Shown one piece after another: positions 10,196 through 20,111 of a stretch of DNA of 64,000 nucleotides. The stretch comes from Oreohelix idahoensis (Eukaryota > Mollusca > Gastropoda > Stylommatophora > Oreohelicidae). The translations under genes and the position numbers were made by a program. The notes below the pieces were generated by a model. It was not told the DNA's origin. It ran no database searches and saw only the letters and a list, made by a program, of their open reading frames with translations. The stretch is taken from contig JAMPIV010005829.1 in NCBI GenBank assembly GCA_024509875.1, forward strand, positions 1 through 64,000. The letters are read 5' to 3'. How positions within the stretch are numbered: position 1 is the stretch's first letter; every line of letters starts with the position of its first letter.

Positions 10196-10700
10196 CCATA
10201 TCTCAGTAGGCATAGGAAGAACAGGACTACTGTTCCCTCTTGAGTATCATAACTTCTTCTTCTTTGATCCTTAGCCGCCGACCGTCAAAGCAGTCAGTGG
10301 CCATCACACCTAGTGGCGTCTTGTAGGGCAACAACAAACTGATTCCACTTTGCTCGGTCGGTGGCCATCCTTCGTACAGTGCCCCAACTCTGGTTCATTC
10401 TTTGCATCTCAGCCTCCACAGTCCTCCGCCAGGTTGTTTTTGGTCGGCCTCTCTTTCGTTTTCCTTCAGGGGTCCAAAGCATAGCTGTTCTTGTGATGGC
10501 ATCGGGGTCTCTTCTCAGGAACAAGCAGGATTTATAAAGAGTATCATAAGGAAGGTCTTATATGAGGTTGTGTACGTGACTGTGAACCTCATCATGTAAA
10601 ACACTCAAAGAATGCTTTGGTGCAAGCTTGCGGCAAGGGTACCAACTGAAATGGTGGCTCTAGGCTCCATGGGGACAGAAATGGAAAATGGCGATGATGA
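10196..10700 (+). mobile_element. SINE-1 copy split by an RTE-B insertion
   Basis: SINE-1 5' sequence (AGGAAGAACAGGACTACTGT) runs to 10252 and continues at 10550 (GGTCTTATATGAGGTTGTGT, then TTTGGTGCAAGCTTGCGGCA). The 3' end has GCTCCATGGGGACAGAAATG and a GATGATGAT tail. The insertion repeats GAGTATCATAA on both sides. Confidence 0.82.
10253..10538 (-). mobile_element. RTE-B LINE, 5'-inverted truncated copy
   Basis: Flanked by 11-bp repeats (GAGTATCATAA at 10242-10252 and 10539-10549). 10253-10515 is the RTE-B 3' end in minus orientation, open for 76 codons (10294-10524). The last 20 bp (GGAACAAGCAGGATTTATAA) match the plus strand of the RTE-B RT region (near 46018). A switched-orientation 5' end is the mark of twin-primed LINE integration. 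Confidence 0.82.
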
Positions 10701-11464
10701 TATGAGCGGTCTGGGACAACAAATTGTGATTTAAAACATAAAAAGATCTAGTGAGAAACGAAAAGATGAGGAACATTTCTGTAGCAGCACCAGAGAAATA
10801 ATATAATGAGAAAGAAAGAAACAGTTTATCTGGTGGAAGAATCCTAAACCCCTAGCAGCACAAGCATGTAAACTCAAAACGGCAAGGACCAGGATTAGAG
10901 GATGACATAGGACAAGATAGACTAAGGGGGGTAGAGGACAAGATATTTTATAGAAACACAACATGGCCGCACGCCAGGTCACATGATGTGCATCATCATT
11001 TCCCTTCAGTTTCCTAGGAAGCACAGGACTTCTGTGGCGTATGCCTTTTGCACGCCAAATGTGAGTTGTAATAAAAACAAATGAAGTGCTCACAGGTGTT
11101 AGCACCTTTTTGTGGTCACTATGCGTAAGTCGCATATGACATTCCTTTGTTTGGCTTAGCGACATAATCATTGTTTATGTTTGGGCATTGTGTATCAGAA
11201 GTGTCTACTGCCAGAAGCGCAGTTTGGAATAGTGTTCTTGCATGGAAATAATATGTGGTCAAGGAATAGAATATATCCATTGTGTTTACTGAGGATATCA
11301 TAGGATGTTGGATTCATAAAATGCATCAGCCAATGAAATCCTAAGGAGTTTTGGTCACAGTCCATGTTGTTGGCACGATTTAACGCCATTTTCTATGTTG
11401 ATTATTTGAAAGCTTCATTTGCTCGGGAACCTAGGCAGCAAGCCATACATATTATGCTACATAT
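10701..11464. other. Intron sequence, nothing recognised
   Basis: Includes a minus-strand open stretch of 146 codons (10731-11171) with no family resemblance and low-complexity composition. I treat it as chance. Confidence 0.45.
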
Positions 11465-11478
11465 ATATATATATTTTG

Positions 11479-11690
11479 CCTAATGGGCTGATCACCCGTT
11501 GGCTTGTCACACCGATTACGGAAACAACGGCAGATGGATCTATTTGTTGTTGCCCTAAAGACGCCGCTAGGCGTGATGGGAAACTACAACAGAGAAAATC
11601 AATCTGCTGTTGCCCTTAAGACGCCACAAGGCGTGATGGCCTCTGACTGCTTGGTCGGTCTTTGGCTAAGGACGGAAGAAGAAGAAGAAG
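11479..11690 (+). mobile_element. SINE-2 copy (short form), 14-bp target duplication
   Basis: The 212-bp element lies between repeats ATATATATATTTTG (11465-11478 and 11691-11704). It starts CCTAATGGGCTGATCACC, contains two tandem segments each with a hairpin (GACGCCGCTAGGCGT and GACGCCACAAGGCGT), and ends in GAAGAAGAAGAAG. Its last 85 bp resemble the RTE-B 3' end (GACGCCACTAGGCGTGATGG, then CTAAGGATCAAAGAAG). By eye its internal sequence is identical to the copy at 28342-28552. Confidence 0.9.
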
Positions 11691-11704
11691 ATATATATAT
11701 TTTG

Positions 11705-12215
11705 ACCTTAAATAATTTCAGGCCAACCTTTCCTGCCTGTGCCATCTGTTCGAGGTCTCTCTATGTCTTAATTATCCGTTGTATGTCTGTCTCCAATTCT
11801 CTTTTCCATGTATTTTTTGGTCTCGCTCTGCCTCTTTTACTCTGAGGATTCCAGACCAAGAACTGCCTTGTGATGCTATCAACAGGTTTCCTAAATGCCA
11901 GTGTCTACTTCTTCTCAACTCTAGTTCCACTGGCACTTGTCTGGTACTAGTCATGAGTTCTACATTGGTGATCTTGTCATGTCATTTAAATCCAGTTATA
12001 TACCACGCACCCATTTATGAAAGTCTGTAACATTCTTCGGGTAACATTTTCTGGGAGACCGAAAGACATGGTGAAGAGAACTGAAGTCACAGATGAAAAG
12101 GATGAGGGAGACATGGAAAGACCTTGAATTGTTGACACAGAACAGAAGGACCTAACATGAGTTTATTGAAGGCCTATGCTACTTGGGGATCCGGACTGTA
12201 ATGAATGAATGTATG
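11705..12215. mobile_element. Two RTE-A fragments in opposite orientation
   Basis: 11705-12030 is an RTE-A 3' fragment on the minus strand (GTTCCACTGGCACTTGTCTG is the reverse of CAGACAAGTGCCAGTGGAAC). 12031-12215 is a second RTE-A 3' fragment on the plus strand ending GCCTATGCTACTTGGGGATC and ATGAATGAATG. They overlap in LINE coordinates, so they are probably two insertions and not one inverted copy. Confidence 0.7.
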
Positions 12216-13509
12216 TAACATGCTTTACCCTGGATAAGAAAACTGAATGTATGTAACATGCTTTACCCTGGATAAGAAAACTGAATTATGTAACATGCTC
12301 TACCCTGGATAAGAAAACTGAATGTATGTAACATGCTTTACCCTGGATAAGAAAACTGAATGTATGTAACATGCTTTACCCTGGATAAGAAAACTGAATG
12401 TATGTAACATGCTTTACCCTGGATAAGAAAACTGAATGTATGTAACATGCTTTACCCTGGATAAGAAAACTGAATGTATGTAACATGCTTTACCCTGGAT
12501 AAGAAAACTGAATGTATGTAACATGCTTTGCTTTATCGCCGTTACCCTGGATAAGAAAACTGAATGTATGTAACATGCTTTACCCTGGATAAGAAAACTG
12601 AATGTATGTAACATGCTTTACCCTGGATAAGAAAACTGAATGTATGTAACATGCTTTACCCTGGATAAGAAAACTGAATGTATGTAACATGCTTTACCCT
12701 GGATAAGAAAACTGAATGTATGTAACATGCGTTACCCTGGATAAGAAAACTGAATGTATGTAACATGCTTTACCCTGGATAAGAAAACTGAATGTATGTA
12801 ACATGCTTTACCCTGGATAAGAAAACTGAATGTATGTAACATGCTCTACCCTGGATAAGAAAACTGAATGTATGTAACATGCTTTACCCTGGATAAGAAA
12901 ACTGAACGTATGTAACATGCTCTACCCTGGATAAGAAAACTGAATGTATGTAACATGCTTTACCCTGGATAAGAATACTGAATGTATGTAACATGCTTTA
13001 CCCTGGATAAGAAAATTGAATGTATGTAACATGCTTTACCCTGGATAAGAAAACTGAATTATGTAACATGCTCTACCCTGGATAAGAAAACTGAATGTAT
13101 GTAACATGCTCTACCCTGGATAAGAAAACTGAACGTATGTAACATGCTCTACCCTAGATAAGAAAACTGAATGTATGTAACATGCTTTACCCTGGATAAG
13201 AAAACTGAATGTATGTAACATGCTTTACCCTGGATAAGAAAACTGAATGTATGTAACATGCTTTACCCTGGATAAGAAAACTGAACGTATGTAACATGCT
13301 TTACCCTGGATAAGAAAACTGAATGTATGTAACATGCTTTACCCTGGATAAGAAAACTGAACGTATGTAACATGCTTTACCCTGGATAAGAAAACTGAAT
13401 GTATGTAACATGCTTTACCCTGGATAAGAATACTGAATGTATGTAACATGCTTTACCCTGGATAAGAAAACTGAATGTATGTAACATGCTTTACCCTGGA
13501 TAAGAAAAC
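12205..13509. repeat. 38-bp minisatellite, about 34 units
   Basis: The unit is CTGAATGTATGTAACATGCT followed by TTACCCTGGATAAGAAAA. Variants (CGTATG, CTCTACC, AATACTG) recur in patches, showing higher-order amplification. One unit at about 12528-12545 carries an extra GCTTTATCGCCG. The array directly abuts an RTE-A tail on its left and a SINE-1 copy on its right. Confidence 0.97.
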
Positions 13510-13610
13510 AATCATTATTATCACTTCCCTTTCTGCTCCCTATTGAGCACAGAGCCACCACTCAAGCTGGCCCTTGTACAGACAGATCAAAGCATTCATG
13601 TGCTCTCTTT

Positions 13611-14023
13611 TTTTTTTTTTAAATATAAACAAAAACAACAACCAAAAAGCTACAGACTTTTATAAACGGGTGCTTGCGTAGAATAGAAGGACTGAAATGG
13701 TATGACCAAGTCACAAATGCGGAACTGATGACAAGAACCAGCCAAATGCCAGTGGAACAAGAGTTGAGAAGAAGACGCTGGCGATGGATAGGGCACACAT
13801 TGAGGAGACCTGTTGATAGCATTACAAGGCAGTCCTTGTTCTGGAATCCACAGGGAAAGAGAGGCAGAGGTAAACCAAAAAAACACATGAAGAAGAGAAC
13901 TGGATACAGAGGTGAAAATCATGAGGAAAACATGGAAAGAACTTGAGCGGATGGCGCAGGACAGCAAAACTTGGCATGTTTGTTGAAGGCCTATGCTTCT
14001 CAGGGAGCTAAAGGGTATTGATG
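13611..14023 (+). mobile_element. RTE-A LINE, 5'-truncated copy with 10-bp target duplication
   Basis: The last ~390 bp of RTE-A, from ACAACAACCAAAAAGCTACA to GGGAGCTAAAGGGTATTGAT. 90 codons stay open (13674-13946), encoding the basic RRRWRWIGHTLRRPVDSITR segment. A run of T (13609-13620) lies at the 5' junction. Inserted into an older SINE-1. Confidence 0.9.
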
Positions 14024-14030
14024 CATGTGC

Positions 14031-14157
14031 TCTTACAGTGGTTGTGTCTGTAGCAGGTTGTCTTACAGTGGTGGTGTCTGTAGCAGGTTGTCTTACAGTG
14101 GTGGTGTCTGTAGCAGGTTGTCTTACAGTGGTGGTGTCTGTAGCAGGTTGTCTTACA
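14031..14157. repeat. 30-bp tandem repeat inside SINE-1
   Basis: Four units of TTACAGTGGTGGTGTCTGTA then GCAGGTTGTC. The unit is the SINE-1 internal segment (CAGTGGTGGTTTCTGTAGCA in other copies), so this minisatellite was born within a SINE. Confidence 0.92.
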
Positions 14158-14373
14158 TGATGATGTTGCCAGCTCTATGCACAACCTCATTAGTTGCCTG
14201 TTATAACATGACCATACAAACAGGAATCCTATTTTTTCTTTGCCCCCTCAGGGACCCCCTGGCCCCTACACAGGGCATCAGAAAACAATAATCAGCACTA
14301 ACAGCAATATGTAAAAAGAGAAAGAAAAGAAGAACACTGATAACTGTAACGAGAAAGTGACATGTCAACTCAC

Positions 14374-14509
14374 CTACTCCCATCACACAAACATCAGCAG
14401 GCAGGGTGGTCCCATTAGCTAGCACAGCCTCCTTCAGTTGTCCGTCTTCTCCATGGAACTCTTTCACGCTCGTCTCAAAGTGGAAATGTACCCCCTTCTC
14501 CTCATGGAG
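14374..14509 (-). CDS. AIFM3: AIFM3-like exon (NAD domain, ADVCVMGVG)
   Basis: The 136-bp exon has acceptor cacaaccag and donor gtgagt; phase 0 in, one base (of Gly) out. The peptide LHEEKGVHFHFETSVKEFHG, then GQLKEAVLANGTTLPADVCV and MGVG, is the end of the NAD-binding insertion with the LxADVCVxGxG return to the FAD domain. The motifs are intact. Confidence 0.92.
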
Positions 14510-14674
14510 CTGGTTGTGGGGGAAAAACATGATGATGAGTGGATCTATTCTTAACTACTACAAGAAGAAATTGTGCCAGACCGACTCTGATTATTCAAGG
14601 CACACATAATAATGAACAACCTATTTAGGCATAGTGTCTTAGACTAAAACCATAAGAAACAGAGAACTTATGTG

Positions 14675-14880
14675 TCTTGAGCACCCAATCGGCACAGTGG
14701 TTAGATGGCTTGTCTCTCACGGCATGTTACCAGGTTATGAGTTCAAAAACCTATAAATGGGTACTTCAATGCTCTTGAGTTAGGAAAGACAAAGGCAGGG
14801 AGGAATGAAACTGGTCTACCCCACCTCATAAAGCCGAGACCCAGTATAGTGAAGTCTCTAATACTTCACTCACCAACGGT
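14675..14880 (+). mobile_element. SINE-5 copy, tRNA-derived
   Basis: The head reads GAGCACCCAATCGGCACAGT then GGTTAGATGGC, with a weak B-box (GAGTTCAAAAACC). The body contains CCCACCTCATAAAGCCGAGA and GTGAAGTCTCTAATACTTCA, shared with 29445-29665 (+) and 17200-17410 (-). Confidence 0.78.
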
Positions 14881-14883
14881 ACA

Positions 14884-15213
14884 GCCGGATTAAGCCAAGA
14901 AGGGCCTTTAGGCTTTTTGGTGTTTGGGCCACCCCTTCACCTAACAGGTAATAATGTTACTATTTCTTTTCAAACCCCTCAGCTTGTGATGACAGATACT
15001 AGTATTATTAATAGACTGGTATGTTAGTTTGTTAGCATTGCTTACCTATTTTATTAGTAATTATTTGTTATTAATGTTTATTAGTATTATTATTAAGGTA
15101 AATACAATAAACACATTTTATTGAAAATTCCTTCCATTTTTTAAATTTTTTTAACATTATGCACGGGCCCCCAAGTTTCGGCCTACTTAGCCTAATGGAT
15201 AATCCAGCCCTCA
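14884..15213. mobile_element. MITE with terminal inverted repeats
   Basis: The left end AGCCGGATTAAGCCAAGAAG and right end CTTAGCCTAATGGATAATCC are imperfect inverted repeats, both followed by GGGCC-type blocks (GGGCCACC, ACGGGCCCCC). Similar ends are known from hAT-related MITEs. No clear target duplication was found. Confidence 0.55.
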
Positions 15214-15228
15214 CCTATGGCAGTGGGA

Positions 15229-16516
15229 CTCATCATCTCTCATCTCAACCCGTAACCCGTCATGGGTCGTAGGGGTGCCATGGTGGAAGCATCAGCAGAC
15301 AGGGTCCTCCACTGCTCTCTATCCTCAGCAATGCGTACAAGTGTGGAAAAACCGTGCCCTGGCCATTCTTTGATGTTATCAGCCCAGGATTTTCTTTGCC
15401 TTCCTCTTCTCCGTTTACCTTCGACTGTTCCCTGAAGGATCGTTTTCGAAAGGGAGTCATGACGAGTTACATGCCCAAACTAGGCAAGCTTTCGACGTGT
15501 CACTACTGACAAAAGTGGTTCTTGGTGGCCTGCAAAGGTGTTTATCTTCTCTCTAACATAGACATTTGTTTTGTGCTCTTTATAGCAAATGCGCAAATTT
15601 CTTCTATAACATTTATACTCGAAAGCCTGAATCCTTCACTCCGTATCTGCAGTGAGTGTCCAGCCCTCACACCCATACAAGAGAATAGATAATACAAGTG
15701 ATTTGTATAATTTGATCTTCACAGGAAAACTGATGTTACTTTTCCAGATTACATTCAGCCTTGTCATGGCAGCTGAGGCCATCTCATGTCTTGTCTTGAT
15801 TTCTTTACTTGATCTTCCATCACTACATATAGTGGACCCCAGATGTTTAAAGGTGTTAACTTCTTCTAACGTTTGCCCATTTAACGTAATGTTGGTCGGA
15901 ACATGTTTTTTATGGCTATTCACCAATATCTTGCTTTTTTCTATATTAATTTTCATCCCATACGTTCTTGTTATTTTCTCCAGTCTAGAGGTAAGGTCTT
16001 GAAGTTCTGATTCTTTTCCAGCTTCAAGATCGATACCATCAGTAAAACGTAGATTGCAAAGAGGTCGGCCTCCAATCGATATGGTTGTTTTATAATCATA
16101 GAGAGCCTCCTGCATAATATGTTCTAGATATATATTAAAGAGCACTGGGGACAGGATACATCCCTGACGAACTCCTACAGTTGTTTTGTAAAATTCTCCA
16201 ATGTCATTGCTTGCAAAAACAGCACTGCTTGCGTCCTTGTATAGTGCTTCAATGATATCTAAGATGTTGGTTCAAAATTGAATTTTCTCATTATTTGCCA
16301 CAAGCCTTCATGCCAGACTCGATCAAAGGCTTTTGTGAAATTGATGAAGTTATGGTATAAATCGCGTTGATGCTGGAGATGTTTTTCGATCAGTAATCTA
16401 ATATTGAAGATTTGTTCTGAGGTACTTCTTTGTGGTCTAAAGCCAGCCTGTTCCGCGTACAAGATTTCTTCTGATTTCTGTTTTATTCTGTTCAAAAGTA
16501 TCCTTAACATTACTTT
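15229..16516 (-). pseudogene. RTE-C LINE, 5'-truncated reverse transcriptase copy
   Basis: Minus-strand pieces: 16510-16259 (AEQAGFRPQRSTSEQIFNIR, then FTKAFDRVWHEGLW, RT motifs 1-2), 16190-15636 (GVRQGCILSPVLFNIYLEHI, then LRFTDGIDLEAG, then INIEKSKILV and VLSILLYGCEGWTLT), and 15560-15240 (REKINTFAGHQEPLL, then GHVTRHDSLSKTI, then GKRRRGRQRKSWADN). The catalytic FADD/YADD box reads FTDGID, so one Asp is replaced. Frameshifts separate the pieces and a stop interrupts the last one (near 15480). It ends with a GAGATGATGAG tail on the left. BovB-like RTE family by C-terminal tail. Confidence 0.88.
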
Positions 16517-16637
16517 ACTTGGATGACTAATAAGGCTACCTTATCTTTAACTGTCTTATTACAGAAATATATGGCCCCAGTGGTTTCACAGAAGTTTCTT
16601 GGGAAACAAAGAAAAACTGGGATCTTCTACCACCATG

Positions 16638-17067
16638 CAGTGGTTCTAAACGTGGGCCATACCATATTTGTAGGGAGCCACAGTAAGATGGGAAGCCGCA
16701 GTAGCACAGTGGTTAGTGCACTGGCTACCTAGCTCAGTGGTCCATGGTTCGATCCCCAATTGAGGTGGGATTTTTTTTAGACCGCAAACGGCTCCTGGGT
16801 CGACCCAGCCCCAATTGGGCACCAGAGCAACTCTGGGAAGGTTAAGGCGGCTGGCGTGATCCCCCTAGTGTGCCGATGGTCGAGAAAATATGGGCCTAAC
16901 ACCATATTCCCAATATGCCTCAATGGGCGTGTAAATAGGATCCTTTACCTCCTTACAGTAAGATGGTAAAGTACCTTTTTTCCAGTTAACAGCGACTGTG
17001 AGGAGGACCACAGAGGTAAATGAGGCTCAGAAGGGGGCTATGAGCAAAAAAGGGTTGAGAACCCCTG
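16638..17067. mobile_element. hAT-like MITE interrupted by SINE-4
   Basis: The left end CAGTGGTTCTAAACGTGGGC and right end GGGTTGAGAACCCCTG are inverted relatives of the widespread hAT MITE terminus CAGNGGTTCTxAAC. The MITE was split by a SINE-4 flanked by ACAGTAAGATGG repeats. An 8-bp target duplication is not evident. Confidence 0.65.
16692..16954 (+). mobile_element. SINE-4 copy, 12-bp target duplication
   Basis: Bounded by ACAGTAAGATGG (16680-16691 and 16955-16966). The head GAAGCCGCAGTAGCACAGTG and B-box GGTTCGATCCCC are good pol III boxes. The body matches the minus-strand copy at 6659-6923. Confidence 0.92.
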
Positions 17068-17089
17068 GATGACTAGTGTGAGACTGACC

Positions 17090-17200
17090 TCAGTATGTGA
17101 AACAAATTACTACAAAAACAATCACGGCAAGAGCACATGACATGCCTAGGCATTGGTTTCCTATTTGCAAGCCACCTGCAAGTTCCATAGCAGATGCTGC
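17090..17200 (+). mobile_element. SINE-1 internal fragment
   Basis: CAGTATGTGAAACAAATTAC then GGCAAGAGCACATGACATGC resembles the SINE-1 middle. Both ends are lost. Confidence 0.5.
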
Positions 17201-17410
17201 TGTAGGGGAGTGAAGTGTTAGAGATCTCCTATACTAGATCTCAGATTTATGAGGTGGGGTAACCAGTTTCCTAACTCAACAGCAGAATCATGTACCCAAT
17301 TACAGCTAGGCAGACTAGAGCTAGATACCACCAGGTTTTGAACTTGGAAACTGGTAGCTCTGCCGCAGAGACAAGTGCTCTCACTACTCTGCCAGTCAGA
17401 AGCTCCATGG
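17200..17410 (-). mobile_element. SINE-5 copy
   Basis: The minus strand has the SINE-5 body (TGAGATCTAGTATAGGAGAT, AACACTTCAC) and head with TTCAAAACCTGG. It is diverged from the copies at 14675 and 29445. Confidence 0.7.
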
Positions 17411-17559
17411 TCTTTAGGGGGGTGATTTAAAAAAAAAATATTAATTTATCATACATTCACATTTTTTAAATAATAATATAAGAAAAACCTAGTCTGTTCT
17501 AAAAAAAAATTTGAGTCAAAATACAAATGCTTTTTGGCTTACTACAAGAAGGCAGATGT

Positions 17560-17945
17560 GAAAACAAAATCAAGAAGAGAAAACAAATGGCCAAAGCAAC
17601 AATCAACATCATGAGACAAATACTGACATCCAAACAAATAACTCACAAATTCAAAATGGAAATCATGAAATGTTATATATTCTTTCATTATTGTATGGTG
17701 TAGAAACATGGACAATGAACAAGAAATTGGAAGAAAGAAGTGAGGCTCTTGAGATGTGGATATTTAGAAGCCTCGTAAAAAAGAGAAGAAAACAAATAAA
17801 GAGATCCTAGAAAATCTAGGAATGAAAAGATAATTAATGAAGGAGATCAAAATAAGACAGCTAGAACATTTTTGGCCATACAAAAACATTAAACAACTTT
17901 AGAAGGCAGAGTTGAAGGCAAACGTGCAAAAGGAAGACGTGATGA
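17560..17945 (+). pseudogene. RTE-E-like LINE fragment
   Basis: The conceptual peptide contains FKMEIMKCYIFSLLLYGVET (with one frame correction) and WTMNKKLEERSEALEMWIFR, the YGxExWTxxK and ALEMWxxR signature after the RT thumb in BovB/RTE-like LINEs. Stops are frequent (for example at about 17810). It is related to 58050-58430. Confidence 0.65.
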
Positions 17946-17987
17946 GAATGCCAGCCCCATCCATAACTTCATATTAGTTACCTTTTA

Positions 17988-19556
17988 CAACAGGCATACC
18001 TCGCTTTATTGCGCTTCCCTTTATTGCGCTTCCCTTTATTGCACTTCGCAGATATTGCGCTTTTTAAAAAATTATTCATTTTTATTTATTAGAACGCGCC
18101 TACTTCTTCAAATAGATTTTGGCTTTCCACCAGCAAAAAAATTACGATTCGCTGAAGTCTCAGATGATGAAGATTAGAATTCTTTTTAGCAATAAAGTAT
18201 TTTTAATTTTACAGTACAGTCGGCCCTCCATATCCGCGGGTTCCGCATCCGTGGATTCAACCAACCGCGGATCAAAAATATTCACACACAAAAATTCCAG
18301 AAAGTTTCAAAAAGCAAACCTTGAATTTGAAAAAATGGCTCCTACAAAGCAATAAGCTACAGATGATGATGATGCACAAGAATTACAGGAGGCAGAGCCA
18401 TCAATTTGGACACTTGAAAAATTTGCAGCAGTTTTTCAACAGGCGCAAGTGTTAACGGATATGATCCGCGAGTACGATCTTTCGATGGAACGAAGCCTCC
18501 GTGTCACCCGAGGGATAACAACATGCCTACAATCACTGCAAGATTTGTTTGATGATGCAAAGAAAAAAGAAGAAACAGCTTCCTATAACAATGTTTCTAA
18601 CTAAAGCATCTGTAATTGTGAAGACTCGACCTTCAACGCTTGAAGATCCTCGGCCGTCAACCTTCACAGATCCTGACATTAGTATTATTGAGCCTCCTCC
18701 AAAGCTTTAATGTCTGCAATCGGAACCTGGTTCTTCCGACATAGATGATCCTTCTGACGTCCTGTCAGAAAGTTCAAGTTAGCCTGATGTCTCACCGCTT
18801 ACTTACAGTGTCACACATCTCGTCGCCTCACCACATCGGCACTGTAGGCACCATACAGCAATCATCATCGTCATCATTCGAGAGTTAACAAGAGAGAAGA
18901 ACCAGGGTTTTGGTGGGTGTTAACACAGTGTGTGTGTGTGAGAGAGAGAGAATGAATTTATATTTTCTCTATTTATAACTATATTTTCTATATGTACTTG
19001 TATTTTAAATATTATGTGCTTTACTTTTATTCTATGTATTTCTCTTTCAGGTCATTAAATGAAAGCAGTCTGTAAGTGTTGAAAGAAAGAAAAATGTTAC
19101 GTTGTTGCTGACGTGTACTATGTAGTTAGGCCTACGATGGTTGCGTCTGTACTGAACATGTACAGACTTTTTTTCTTGTCATTATTCCCTACACAATACT
19201 GTATAACAACTATTTACATAGCATTTACATTGTATTAGGTATTATAAGTAATCTAGAGATGCAAATACAGTACTACGCCATTTTATATAAGGGACTTGAG
19301 CATCCGTGGATACGTGTGGATTTTGGTATCCGCGAGGGGTCCTGGACCCAATCCCCCGCGGATACGGAGGGCCAACTGTACATTGTTTTTTATAGACCTA
19401 GTGCTTTTGCGCACTTAATAGACAAAATGTAAACATGATTTTAGGCTTTTATATGCACTGGGAAGTCAAAACAATGGGTGCTACCCACTTTATTGCGATA
19501 TTCACTTAATTGCGGTGATCTGGAACCGAACCCACAATCTCTCCGAGGTATAGCTG
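17988..19556 (+). mobile_element. Tigger-like MITE, outer element of a nest
   Basis: TA-flanked (17986-17987 and 19557-19558). The left end CAGGCATACCTCGCTTTATT and right end AGGTATAGCTG are inverted repeats. Next to the left end is the C-terminal remnant of a transposase, DFGFPPAKKLRFAEVSDDED plus stop (18115-18177), so the element is an internally deleted derivative of an autonomous Tigger/pogo transposon. Ends and C-terminal tail closely resemble the mammalian Tigger1 family as I remember it (not computed). A second Tigger-like element is inserted at a TA at 18215. Confidence 0.82.
18217..19378 (+). pseudogene. Second Tigger-like element, inner, with transposase C-terminus
   Basis: TA-flanked (18215-18216 and 19379-19380). 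The inverted ends are CAGTCGGCCCTCCATATCCG and CGGATACGGAGGGCCAACTG. Inside, about 18390-18600 encodes SIWTLEKFAAVFQQAQVLTD, then MIREYDLSMERSLRVTRGIT, the C-terminal region of Tigger-type transposases (pogo family, Tc1/mariner superfamily). The catalytic DDE domain is deleted, so it is non-autonomous. Confidence 0.85.
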
Positions 19557-19963
19557 TACTTGCCTGAGCAGCAGAAGTCCTAATCTTTCTTTGTCCCCTC
19601 AGTGACCCCAGGAACAACACCAGGGCTCTTGATCACGACTTCAGTTTATTATCAACATTTTTCTTTCCCTCAGACTAGCATTGTGAAGGTCATTCACTTA
19701 ACATGTTTACATACGAGCAGATTTTAAAAATTCTCTCTACAATCTAACTTCTTCTATTACATGGTGAAAAGATGCTTTCTTTATAGATACTGGCTAAGCA
19801 GGTAAAAATCATAGACATGGGAAGAAAAATGGGAAAATAATGAATAGATCAAAATAAATCTGGCTGCTCTTAACGCACAAACATCACATGACCAAGTAAG
19901 AAATAATTTTTAAACAAAAACAAAAAAAACAGAAACCTTATTTAATTTTGTTGAGTACTTCTA

Positions 19964-20110
19964 CAGGTCGATAACCTGTTATCTGAACACCTAAACACCA
20001 AAATATTCTGGAAATTGAAAGTTTCTTTGGGCTACTTTTTTATCACAATTTGAGTGGTTTTTTGGCTATTTTAGGCGACATTTGGCTATTTTGGGCAAAC
20101 ATTTCAAAAT
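19964..20110 (+). mobile_element. Left half of a pogo-like MITE
   Basis: After a TA it begins CAGGTCGATAACCTGTTATC, like the complete 255-bp MITE at 63355-63609 (CAGGTCGGTAACCCAGAATC), and shares the GGCTACTTTTTT and GGCTATTTTGGGCA blocks. The right half is replaced by the 54-bp minisatellite that starts here. Confidence 0.7.
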
Positions 20111-20111
20111 T

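Larger units (their letters stand above)
13508..14300 (-). mobile_element. SINE-1 copy split by an RTE-A insertion
   Basis: The SINE-1 3' end lies at 13508-13606 (minus strand) and its 5' part at 14024-14300. The inserted RTE-A fragment is bounded by the repeat CATGTGCTCT (13597-13606 and 14024-14033). The SINE's internal 30-bp segment is amplified about fourfold at 14031-14155. Confidence 0.85.
17946..19640 (-). mobile_element. SINE-1 copy split by a Tigger-like element
   Basis: SINE-1 sequence (minus strand) occupies 17946-17987 (GTAACTAATATGAAGTTATG region) and resumes at 19559-19640 (TTGTTCCTGGGGTCACTGAG region). A DNA transposon at TA sits exactly between. Confidence 0.68.

Noticed and set aside
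10731..11171. A 146-codon minus-strand gene
   Set aside because: No motif, no similarity to known families, biased composition, and no splice or promoter context; treated as chance.
11705..12215. A twin-primed 5' inversion of one RTE-A copy
   Set aside because: Both fragments contain the same 3' end of the LINE, so two separate insertions explain them better.
12205..13509. A CRISPR-like array (regular 38-bp periodicity)
   Set aside because: There are no unique spacers; whole units repeat in tandem, and the DNA is eukaryotic.
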